Positions 1-5,981 of a stretch of 7,262 nt of DNA are shown piece by piece (positions within the stretch are counted from its first letter, which is position 1; every line of letters begins with the position of its first letter). Source of the DNA: an uncultured Pirellula sp. (lineage in GTDB: Bacteria > Planctomycetota > Planctomycetia > Pirellulales > Pirellulaceae); NCBI GenBank assembly GCA_903892365.1, contig CAITIF010000259.1, positions 1 to 7,262 of the forward strand. Direction: 5' to 3'. A program made the position numbers and the translations under genes. Below the pieces are notes generated by a model. It had not been told where the DNA came from, did no database searches, and saw nothing but the letters and a program-made list of their open reading frames with translations.

Positions 1-1368
1 GCCAAGTCCCTCGTTGCATAACTGTCGAATGATTCGATATAGCTCTGCTTTAGCCCCTACATCCACGCCTCGAGTTGGATCGTCCAGCAAAAGAATTTTG
101 GGCTTGGTCAGCAACCATCGACCGATGATACACTTTTGTTGATTGCCCCCGCTTAGGCTGGTAATCGCTGCTTGCAACCCAGCGGTTTTGATCAGTAACT
201 TATCGACCATCGAGTTGGATGCTATTTGCTCTTTTCGATTGCTGACGGCCGGACCGCTTCGCATCGAAACAAGTTCGCATAGCGAGATGTTTTTCCCTAC
301 GTTCATGGCGGTGAAGATCCCCAGACGTTTTCGGTCCTCCGTAACCAAAGCCATGCCAGCTTCCAATGCTTCTGCCGGATGAGAGGGGCGAATCTCTTTT
401 CCCTCCAGGACGATTCGTCCGGTGGGGGCTAGAACGGAAGCACCGAACAAACATTCAAGAAGTTCAGTTCTGCCGGCTCCCATGAGTCCGGCAATGCCAA
501 GTACTTCACCTTCGTGCAGATCAAAAGAAATGTCTTTGAGCCTGAATCCTCGAGCGTGGCCGGGCCAGGCGAGCGAAAGCTTTTCAACGGAAAGCAACTT
601 TTTGCCTTGAGCGGTGCGTTCTCCAAGTTCGATCGATTCCAGCTCACGCCCTACCATCAGCCGAGTGACTTCTTGGGGATTTGTTTTCTGGGTTTCGAGC
701 TGTGCAATAAAGCGACCGTCTCGGAGCACGACGATCTGGTTTGAGAGATAGAAAACTTCTTCCATCTTGTGGGAGATGTAAAGGACCGTTGTTCCACGTT
801 CTCTGAGTTTCGCAATGACGCGATACAGTCGTTCCACTTCCGATTCGGTGAGTGCGCTGGTCGGCTCGTCCATGACTAGAATACGGCTGTTCAGGCTTAG
901 GGCCTTCGCGATCTCCACCAATTGTTGATCGCCGACGCGAAGGGAGCCCGCCAGAGCCGACGCGGGAACGTTGCATTCCAATTCTTTCAAGAGACGCCCT
1001 GCTTCTTCCAGCATGGATCGGTCGTCTCGCATGAACCAAGCCGAGCGTTTTTCGCGGCCAAGAAAAACATTGGCCGCTACCGACAGTTGCTCGACCAAGT
1101 TGAGTTCTTGATGAATGATGCTGATGCCAGCATGTTCTGCGTCCCGAGTACCCGAAAACCGAACCGTTTGGCCGTCGACACAAAGCGTTCCATCGTAGTC
1201 GGTGATGACACCTGACAGAATTTTCATCAAGGTGCTTTTGCCTGCACCGTTTTCGCCGCAAATGGAAACCAGACTTCCTTTGGGAACGTCAAAGGTAACA
1301 CCATCGAGCGCCTTGACGGCGGCAAAGCGTTTCCCGATCCCTTGCATCGATACGATAGACTCGGTCAT
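1..1368 (-). CDS. Sugar ABC transporter ATPase, CUT2 (RbsA/MglA) type, 3' end cut by window edge
   Basis: This is the energising subunit of a carbohydrate importer: it hydrolyses ATP on the cytoplasmic face and drives the permease encoded just upstream. The 456 codons visible contain two nucleotide-binding domains in tandem, as in RbsA, MglA and XylG (about 500 residues), so roughly 45-50 C-terminal residues lie beyond the left edge. In domain 1 I see Walker A GENGAGKST (38-46), Q-loop Q87, the family's altered signature LRVGDQQ (143-149), Walker B ILVMDEPT (163-170, catalytic E168) and H200. Domain 2 has a degenerate Walker A, GLMGAGRTE (294-302), a canonical signature LSGGNQQK (405-412) and Walker B ILLLDDPT, where Asp430 replaces the usual Glu. 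The ATG at 1368 lies 6 bases after the permease stop. Its Shine-Dalgarno is weak (a GAG inside the end of the permease gene), so translational coupling is likely. The family is certain; the sugar is unknown. Confidence 0.95.
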   Translation of the reverse strand, partial: MTESIVSMQGIGKRFAAVKALDGVTFDVPKGSLVSICGENGAGKSTLMKILSGVITDYDGTLCVDGQTVRFSGTRDAEHAGISIIHQELNLVEQLSVAANVFLGREKRSAWFMRDDRSMLEEAGRLLKELECNVPASALAGSLRVGDQQLVEIAKALSLNSRILVMDEPTSALTESEVERLYRVIAKLRERGTTVLYISHKMEEVFYLSNQIVVLRDGRFIAQLETQKTNPQEVTRLMVGRELESIELGERTAQGKKLLSVEKLSLAWPGHARGFRLKDISFDLHEGEVLGIAGLMGAGRTELLECLFGASVLAPTGRIVLEGKEIRPSHPAEALEAGMALVTEDRKRLGIFTAMNVGKNISLCELVSMRSGPAVSNRKEQIASNSMVDKLLIKTAGLQAAITSLSGGNQQKCIIGRWLLTKPKILLLDDPTRGVDVGAKAELYRIIRQLCNEGLG

Positions 1369-1374
1369 AAGAAT

Positions 1375-2598
1375 CTAGCTCGTAACGCTCGAGGTGACAT
1401 TCCGCGCGGATCGGGCTTCCCAAAATGCTCTGGAGGTTAAAGCGGCGGCAACAATCAGCCCGACGATGACTGCGTAGGAGCTTGCGTACCAATCCTGTTT
1501 ACCGAAGAACAGCATGGTCAGCAGACCAGAAATCAGAGACAAGATCGGGATAATGGTCCAGCCGATCCCTCCATCGAAGTATCGCTTGGACGAGACGCGT
1601 TGCCCGCGTTGACTGAAGGTGACCGCGAAGACAACGACAATGCCGACGATCATCCCCTCGAAGATATCTGCGCCGGAGCCAACCACTTTGCTGACCGCAT
1701 CAATCACAGTCCGCAAAAAGAGGCAACCTAAAATGGTTCCGGGAATCGTTCCAATCCCACCTTGCAAGGAACAGCCTCCGATCACAGAGCCTGCAATGGC
1801 GTTCAGTTCGTATCCGCGAGCCATGATGTCAGGCTTGGCTGAACCGTCATCAGCAAACGAAATGATTCCCACGATCGATGCCGATACGGATCCGAGTACG
1901 TAAGCCAACCACTTTAAGCGATCCGTTCGAATGCCGCTAAGTTTCGCGGCTTGTTCGTTGCCACCCATCGCATGCAAATGGCGACCGGTAACTGTACGGC
2001 TCATCAAGAACCAAAGCACCAATGCAAAAACCAAGAAAAGGACCGTGATGGTAGGGACATCCTTGATCGCGTTTCGAAGAGCGGTGTCCGTAAAATCAAT
2101 CTGCGATTTACCGCCAGTGAGGGTTGGCGCGAGCCCCCGACCAAAGCTTCGCAGTCCAACCAACGTTGCCAGCGTCGCGATGAAGGGAGGTAGCCCAATG
2201 CGCGTGATGAGCCAAGCGTGAAGGGTGCCGATCATCCCTCCCACCACAAGGGTTCCGGCAATCGCGGCAGCCACAGCAACTCGCGAAATTTGACCGTTGC
2301 GAAAGCCTTCGGGATCCAGCAGGATCATGAAAGCGCCAAAGACGGTGGCGCTCAAGGCTATCACGGACCCGCTCGAAAGGTCGATTCCGCCTGAGATGAT
2401 GATAATGGCGCTACCCAGAGCGAAGAACCCAAGCAGAACCGTTCGACGAATGATCAATTGCGAGGCACCAGAGGCATCCGTCCAATAAGTATGGTTGGAG
2501 TCCAGCAAAGCGGTGCCCACGACAACGAAGAGCCAAGCCAAAATCAGCTTGAGCTCTACAGAGCTCCACAGTCGAGAAAGCAAATTGGGAGAGCTCAT
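1375..2598 (-). CDS. Sugar ABC transporter permease, CUT2 (RbsC) type
   Basis: Inner-membrane permease (407 residues) that forms the sugar channel, probably as a homodimer, with the ATPase encoded next. Family hallmarks are the SGGIDLSSGSVIAL motif after the second or third membrane segment (69-82), IGLPPFIATLATL (134-146), the cytoplasmic coupling loop GRHLHAMGGNEQAAKLSGI (206-224), and the glycine-rich AIAGSVIGGCSLQGGIGTIPGT stretch (about 267-288). Hydrophobic segments lie near 15-32, 50-70, 76-94, 108-132, 136-155, 182-200, 228-248, 265-300 and 312-328. RbsC-type proteins are about 320 residues and usually end shortly after the last of these. Here about 75 further residues carry two more hydrophobic segments (about 346-366 and 373-393) and a basic, serine-rich tail. 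The ATG overlaps the stop of the binding-protein gene by 4 bases (ATGA) and has no evident Shine-Dalgarno, which favours termination-reinitiation coupling. The transported sugar cannot be told from the sequence. Confidence 0.95.
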   Translation of the reverse strand: MSSPNLLSRLWSSVELKLILAWLFVVVGTALLDSNHTYWTDASGASQLIIRRTVLLGFFALGSAIIIISGGIDLSSGSVIALSATVFGAFMILLDPEGFRNGQISRVAVAAAIAGTLVVGGMIGTLHAWLITRIGLPPFIATLATLVGLRSFGRGLAPTLTGGKSQIDFTDTALRNAIKDVPTITVLFLVFALVLWFLMSRTVTGRHLHAMGGNEQAAKLSGIRTDRLKWLAYVLGSVSASIVGIISFADDGSAKPDIMARGYELNAIAGSVIGGCSLQGGIGTIPGTILGCLFLRTVIDAVSKVVGSGADIFEGMIVGIVVVFAVTFSQRGQRVSSKRYFDGGIGWTIIPILSLISGLLTMLFFGKQDWYASSYAVIVGLIVAAALTSRAFWEARSARNVTSSVTS

Positions 2599-3743
2599 GA
2601 GCTTGTTAGTTTGTACTTCGCTAGCCAGTTTTGGAATTCGGGAAGCGTAACGAATTCGACCGACGGTCCGAACTCCTTAAACATATCTGCCTTGAGCGGA
2701 GTGTTGCTTGCGGGAACAACAATCTTGAGACCTGTGTTCTTGATGTTGCCACCGGCAGATCCCATATTTGGAAACATTTCTTTGACGGTTGCGTCATCGC
2801 CGGTCGATTTTGCGAACGCGTATCGAACCGAATCATATCCCATTCCGAAGGGATTTTGGACGACCATGGCATCGATCATTCCTTCACCCATTTGTTGGAT
2901 AGCAAGTTGTTCTGCGTCGAAGGTCACAATCGTGAACTTGTCTCTTACTTTTTTGTCGCTTACTACGTCAACGATGGCGGGGGCGTTGTAGGACCAGATG
3001 CCCACTAGGATCGACAAATCCGGGTACTTGGAAATAACATCCTGCACGTTGTCTCGGGCTCGAGCGCGATCGGCATCGTCGAGACGTCGATCTTTCTGGA
3101 CGAAGGCAGGACCAACGGCTTCAGTGAATCCGTTCATTCTTTCGATGGCATTTTGTTGGCTGTCTAAACCAACAAACTGAACATATTCGCCGCTTGGCTT
3201 GAGATTCTTGGCTGCGGTTCCCAGTACTTTGCCTCCGACAATATTATCGGTGCCAACGTAGAATTCGCGAACGGGTTGGTACTTTACGTCGAGATCGCTG
3301 TCGAAGCACCCGATGATCACACCTTTCTTTGCTAGGTTTCCAAGTTCTTCGGCGATGGCTGGGTTGGTGGAAGAGGTGGGGGAGATGACAACGGCGACGA
3401 TGTCTTTTTGTGTTCCGTACTGTCGAAGTTTTTCGACTTGGCCTTGTTCCGTACCGTCGTTAGCATCCATCGATGCGCTAAAACCGGCTTCTTTCAGCTT
3501 TAAGTCCAAGGCTGCCTGCTTGATGCCTTCGCGAGCTGCGTCCCAGAACGGAGACTCGGTGTTGTTCAGCAAAATGATGCGTTTAAGTGCAACCGGTTTG
3601 GTTTCGCTACCAGAATTTGCTGGTGTACCCTTAGAGTCGCACCCGACAAAACAGACAGAGCCAAGAACCAAGCCCAAAGCGACGAATCGCGGAAGGCTTT
3701 GCTGCATTTGAAATCCCAGACGAACCAGATCGAACATTTTCAC
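2595..3743 (-). CDS. Sugar-binding lipoprotein of a CUT2 ABC transporter (Peripla_BP_4 / RbsB-like)
   Basis: Captures the sugar outside the inner membrane and delivers it to the permease. The 382-residue product starts with a basic n-region, a hydrophobic core (about 19-33) and a lipobox-like FVGC, giving lipidation at Cys35. A Ser/Gly/Thr-rich linker (36-50) leads into the two-lobed fold. Likely ligand contacts, by position relative to RbsB, are the NNTESPFW strand and loop (60-68), CFDSD (146-150), R203 in the RMNGF segment, N253, D276 (VTFDAEQ) and Q296 (VVQNPFG). The start chosen is GTG at 3743 because GGAGG lies 7 bases upstream. An ATG two codons later (3737) would be 13 bases from it. 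A third candidate, Met13, would give a more typical signal-peptide length but has no such ribosome site. This is the first gene of the operon. The substrate is uncertain: ribose, xylose, galactose, inositol or an autoinducer-like sugar are all possible. Confidence 0.93.
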   Translation of the reverse strand: MKMFDLVRLGFQMQQSLPRFVALGLVLGSVCFVGCDSKGTPANSGSETKPVALKRIILLNNTESPFWDAAREGIKQAALDLKLKEAGFSASMDANDGTEQGQVEKLRQYGTQKDIVAVVISPTSSTNPAIAEELGNLAKKGVIIGCFDSDLDVKYQPVREFYVGTDNIVGGKVLGTAAKNLKPSGEYVQFVGLDSQQNAIERMNGFTEAVGPAFVQKDRRLDDADRARARDNVQDVISKYPDLSILVGIWSYNAPAIVDVVSDKKVRDKFTIVTFDAEQLAIQQMGEGMIDAMVVQNPFGMGYDSVRYAFAKSTGDDATVKEMFPNMGSAGGNIKNTGLKIVVPASNTPLKADMFKEFGPSVEFVTLPEFQNWLAKYKLTSS

Positions 3744-3747
3744 AAAT

Positions 3748-3756
3748 CTTCCTCCC
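3748..3756 (-). promoter_or_regulatory. Strong Shine-Dalgarno of the sugar transporter operon
   Basis: On the minus strand this reads GGGAGGAAG, with the GGAGG core 7 bases before the GTG at 3743. It is the strongest ribosome binding site in the window and decides the binding-protein start in favour of the GTG over the ATG two codons downstream. It fits the need for an excess of binding protein over the permease and ATPase, whose own starts lack good Shine-Dalgarno sequences. Confidence 0.8.
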
Positions 3757-3804
3757 GAAAATCGACGCTGCCAACGGCGAATGGAACCTCACCGATTGGT
3801 ACCC

Positions 3805-3833
3805 ATGGTAGTTTTCGCCCCCAACTTCGGCAA
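3805..3833 (-). promoter_or_regulatory. Candidate sigma70-type promoter for the sugar transporter operon
   Basis: On the minus strand TTGCCG (3833-3828) and TACCAT (3810-3805) are separated by 17 bases, each matching the consensus at 4 of 6 positions. The predicted start near 3798 would give a leader of about 55 bases. Two small palindromes, GGTACC (3798-3803) and CCATGG (3803-3808), abut at the -10 and could be part of an operator, though such short palindromes are easily due to chance. Found by eye only; sigma consensus in this lineage may differ. Confidence 0.25.
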
Positions 3834-3900
3834 GCACGGGAAGATCAAATGCCCTGCAGCGGAGGTGGCCATGTTGCAAGGTACATGCTTTGAGTTCCGT

Positions 3901-3929
3901 TTGGGACTACTTCGCTTTTGGACTAAACT
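3901..3929 (+). promoter_or_regulatory. Candidate sigma70-type promoter for panB
   Basis: TTGGGA (3901-3906) and TAAACT (3924-3929) are 17 bases apart, each with 4 of 6 consensus matches, and the direction fits panB. The start site would fall near 3936, giving a leader of about 60 bases. A second, poorer option begins with TTGATA at 3931, but it has no convincing -10 at proper spacing. Assigned by eye. Confidence 0.3.
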
Positions 3930-3998
3930 GTTGATAGTTTCATTTCTTAGCTTGGTTAGTACCACCAGGCACAGCTTCTGCAAAAATTTGATCCAATA

Positions 3999-4787
3999 AT
4001 GAATACCCGGGTAACCGTCAAAACACTTCAGTCGATGAAGCTTAAAGGCCAAAAGATTACGATGCTTACGGCTTACGACTATCCGACCGCCAAAATGCTC
4101 GATGAAGCTAATGTCGAATGCATTTTGGTCGGGGATTCGCTGGGAATGGTGGTTCAGGGCAAAACCACAACGATTCCCGTGACGCTGGAGGAAATGATTT
4201 ATCATGGCGAGATGGTTGCCAGGGCAACCAACCGATCGATGGTAATCGTCGACTTGCCTTTCCCAGTAGGCCAATTGAGCATCGCACATACTGTGGAATC
4301 AGCAGCCACGATCATGAAACGGACCCAGTGCCAAGCGGTGAAGATGGAAGGCGGGCATCAACAAGCAGCCGCCATCCGCGCGTTGGTGGATGCTGGAATT
4401 CCTACGATTGCCCACATTGGATTGCGTCCTCAAAGCGTTCATGCCATTGGTGGATACCGAGTTCAACGCGATGCGGATCAACTGATGAAGGATGCCAAGG
4501 CGGCGGAAGAAGCTGGCGCTTTTTGTGTTTTGATCGAATGCGTTCCCCCTGATTTGGCTCGGCAAGCAACGCAATCGATCCATGTACCAACCATCGGAAT
4601 TGGTGCGGGCAATGGTTGCGATGGGCAAGTGCTTGTTACCAACGACATGCTTGGTTGGAACAGTGGATACGTCCCAAAATTTGTTCGGCAATATGCTGAT
4701 TTGCGCAAGGCGTCGGCCGAAGCCGTTGCTAAATTCATGCAGGATGTGCAAAGTGGCGATTTTCCGGGCCAGTCGGAGTCCTTCTGA
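3999..4787 (+). CDS. panB: 3-methyl-2-oxobutanoate hydroxymethyltransferase (ketopantoate hydroxymethyltransferase)
   Basis: Cytoplasmic enzyme that transfers a one-carbon unit from 5,10-methylene-tetrahydrofolate to 2-oxoisovalerate to give ketopantoate, the first committed step to pantothenate and CoA. At 262 residues it is the normal length for this (beta/alpha)8-barrel family. Visible landmarks are TAYDYPTAK (24-32), LVGDSLGMVVQG (43-54, metal ligand D46), DLPF (85-88, D85), VKMEGG (114-119, K115 and E117), HIGLRPQSV (139-147), ECVP with catalytic E180, and IGIGAGNGCDGQVLV (199-213). The segment after GGYRVQ (about 156-160) is about four residues shorter than in the E. coli protein. The ATG at 3999 gives the usual N-terminus (VKTLQSMKLKG) but has no clear Shine-Dalgarno. 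No other pantothenate gene is adjacent, so it is probably transcribed from its own promoter in the divergent region. Confidence 0.97.
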   Translation: MNTRVTVKTLQSMKLKGQKITMLTAYDYPTAKMLDEANVECILVGDSLGMVVQGKTTTIPVTLEEMIYHGEMVARATNRSMVIVDLPFPVGQLSIAHTVESAATIMKRTQCQAVKMEGGHQQAAAIRALVDAGIPTIAHIGLRPQSVHAIGGYRVQRDADQLMKDAKAAEEAGAFCVLIECVPPDLARQATQSIHVPTIGIGAGNGCDGQVLVTNDMLGWNSGYVPKFVRQYADLRKASAEAVAKFMQDVQSGDFPGQSESF

Positions 4788-4931
4788 GTGTCGGTCCTGG
4801 CGGGCTTGTAGGATTGAAATTAGTCGCACTCGGCGGTTTTCAGGTACCCATGCCGGGATGGCAGGCGTAAGCTTGTTGACCCCAGAGATCGACTTTCCTA
4901 TTCCACGCCCTTCTTTCTTCAAAGAGTCAAC

Positions 4932-5246
4932 ATGGTCCAAATCATCCCTCTCGATCAACCCGATGTTCCCCCGTTGACGATGCCCGACCGGTTCCGCAAA
5001 GAAGTTGTCTATTTCATGACCCCAGCGGAAGGTGCGGGGGCACCTCATTTGGGAAAGGACGAATATTGGGTTCGTTTGGAAGATTCAGCACGCTGGTTAG
5101 ACGATGGTTTCTTTTCTTTGGTTTCGCCGCTCGATGCGCACTCGGTGGCAGAGATTGAGATTACTGAGGAGCAAGAAGAATGGCTCGAGTGGATGGTCGT
5201 TCACAAAATCACAAGCATTCGACTAGAAGCAGGCCCCGCGAAGTGA
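4932..5246 (+). CDS. Small acidic hypothetical protein
   Basis: I do not recognise a family for this 104-residue protein. It has no signal peptide, membrane segment or cysteine, so it is probably soluble and cytoplasmic. The first 20 residues are proline-rich. The middle (about 44-65) is aromatic and charged (DEYWVRLEDSARWLDDGFF), and 74-88 is strongly acidic (EIEITEEQEEWLEW), followed by a short basic-to-hydrophobic strand. Reasons to treat it as real: an ATG with AAAGAG 5 bases upstream, a reasonable composition, and a tidy fit between panB (144 bases upstream) and efp (104 bases downstream), with every competing frame lacking any resemblance. An internal ATG at 4980 (Met17) is a possible alternative start. 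The context does not tell its function. Confidence 0.72.
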   Translation: MVQIIPLDQPDVPPLTMPDRFRKEVVYFMTPAEGAGAPHLGKDEYWVRLEDSARWLDDGFFSLVSPLDAHSVAEIEITEEQEEWLEWMVVHKITSIRLEAGPAK

Positions 5247-5264
5247 CGAATTGCGAGGGGGGAG

Positions 5265-5293
5265 GCGACAGAACCCTTGTTTTTGTTTAGAAT
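5265..5293 (+). promoter_or_regulatory. Candidate sigma70-type promoter for efp
   Basis: GCGACA (5265-5270) and TAGAAT (5288-5293) are separated by exactly 17 bases; the -10 matches consensus at 5 of 6 positions and the -35 at 4 of 6. Transcription would start near 5300, about 50 bases before the efp GTG. It sits in the gap after the hypothetical gene, so efp can be expressed independently of panB. This is the best promoter match I see in the window, but it was found by eye. Confidence 0.4.
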
Positions 5294-5350
5294 CGGAGAG
5301 CTCGGTACCGTATCCCCCTCCTTCCCACTTGGCATAAGAGAATCCCTAGC

Positions 5351-5923
5351 GTGGCATCCTACAAAACCAGCGACCTAAAAAAAGGACTCAAAGTTCAAAT
5401 CGATGGCGAACCCTACCTGCTTGTGGAGGTGGACTTTTTCAAGCCAGGCAAGGGGAATGCTCTGTACCGTTGCAAAATGAAGAACTTGGTTCGCAACACG
5501 ATTTTGGATCGGACTCTTAAGGGGGGCGACGAACTAGAAATCGCCGATGTGGAAGAGATCGATACCGTTTTTCTATACAACCAAGCTGGATCGTTCGTTT
5601 TCATGGACAATGAATCGTTCGAGCAGTACGAATTGTCGGCTCAGCAAGTGGATGACAATTGGAAGTATTTGAAAGAGCAAATGCCGATTGCGATGGTGCT
5701 GTTCAACGGCAACCCGCTGACCATTTCGCCACCTTCTCACGTCACCTTGAAGGTTGTTGAAACCGATCCAGGTACCAAGGGCGATACCGCTACGAATGTC
5801 ACCAAGCCTGCTAAAGTGGAAACGGGAGCTGAGATCAACGTTCCAGGCTTCATCAAAGAAGGTAACGTGATCAAGGTGGACACTCGCAATTGCACGTATG
5901 TTGAGCGGGTCAGCATGGACTAG
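5351..5923 (+). CDS. efp: Translation elongation factor P
   Basis: EF-P binds the ribosome between the P and E sites and relieves stalling at consecutive prolines. The 190-residue length is standard. Three beta domains can be followed: an N-terminal KOW-like domain (about 1-63) with the loop FKPGKGNA (30-37), a central OB domain (about 65-127), and the C-terminal OB domain with the family signature region (PGTKGDTA, then GFIKEGNVIKVDTR, ending YVERV). Lys34 sits at the loop tip, the position modified by beta-lysylation through EpmA/EpmB in E. coli; lineages using rhamnosylation have Arg there. No modification enzyme is encoded in this window. The start is GTG at 5351, which gives the classic MASYKTSDLKKG N-terminus; upstream there is only a weak AAGAGAA. 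The methyltransferase gene follows after 58 bases with no visible terminator, so co-transcription is plausible. Confidence 0.97.
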   Translation: MASYKTSDLKKGLKVQIDGEPYLLVEVDFFKPGKGNALYRCKMKNLVRNTILDRTLKGGDELEIADVEEIDTVFLYNQAGSFVFMDNESFEQYELSAQQVDDNWKYLKEQMPIAMVLFNGNPLTISPPSHVTLKVVETDPGTKGDTATNVTKPAKVETGAEINVPGFIKEGNVIKVDTRNCTYVERVSMD

Positions 5924-5981
5924 TCCGTTGCGTCCGATTTTGAACTGAGCCCAAGCCAAAGTTTTCTGAAGCCGGATCGTA

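Larger units (their letters stand above)
3744..3998. other. Divergent intergenic region between transporter operon and panB
   Basis: These 255 bases separate two genes read outward, so promoters for both must lie here or overlap the genes. I find a strong Shine-Dalgarno for the left gene, weak promoter candidates in each direction, and an inverted repeat AAACT-6-AGTTT at 3925-3940. I see no RNA gene, riboswitch fold or credible small ORF. Open frames crossing the region on either strand are antisense to panB or the binding-protein gene and have no family resemblance. Confidence 0.7.

Noticed and set aside
644..1261. Minus-strand open frame of 205 codons within the ATPase gene
   Set aside because: It is in another frame of the ATPase coding sequence. 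The ATPase frame reads through with all ABC motifs, and this one is an Arg/Ser/His-rich shadow.
3956..3967. Small hairpin TGGT-TAGT-ACCA-like sequence upstream of panB
   Set aside because: Four base pairs only, with no associated motif, so it is indistinguishable from chance.
3789..4289. Minus-strand open frame of 166 codons across the panB 5' end and the intergenic region
   Set aside because: It is antisense to panB, whose product is unmistakable, has no recognisable domain, and its composition (rich in His, Arg, Cys) is typical of a shadow frame.
4788..4931. Possible terminator or promoter between panB and the hypothetical gene
   Set aside because: The only stem is TGCC-5-GGCA near 4849-4861, 4 base pairs with no T-run. 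TTGAAA near 4815 has no acceptable -10 at 16-18 bases.
4582..4977. Plus-strand open frame of 131 codons bridging panB and the hypothetical gene
   Set aside because: It starts inside panB in a different frame, ends inside the hypothetical gene, and shows no family features.
4299..5048. Minus-strand open frame of 249 codons covering most of panB and the start of the hypothetical gene
   Set aside because: Long, but fully opposite panB, without any family resemblance or Shine-Dalgarno. It follows from the codon pattern of the real gene.
5924..5981. Terminator between efp and the methyltransferase gene
   Set aside because: I could find no stem of useful length followed by Ts in these 58 bases, so I assume read-through.
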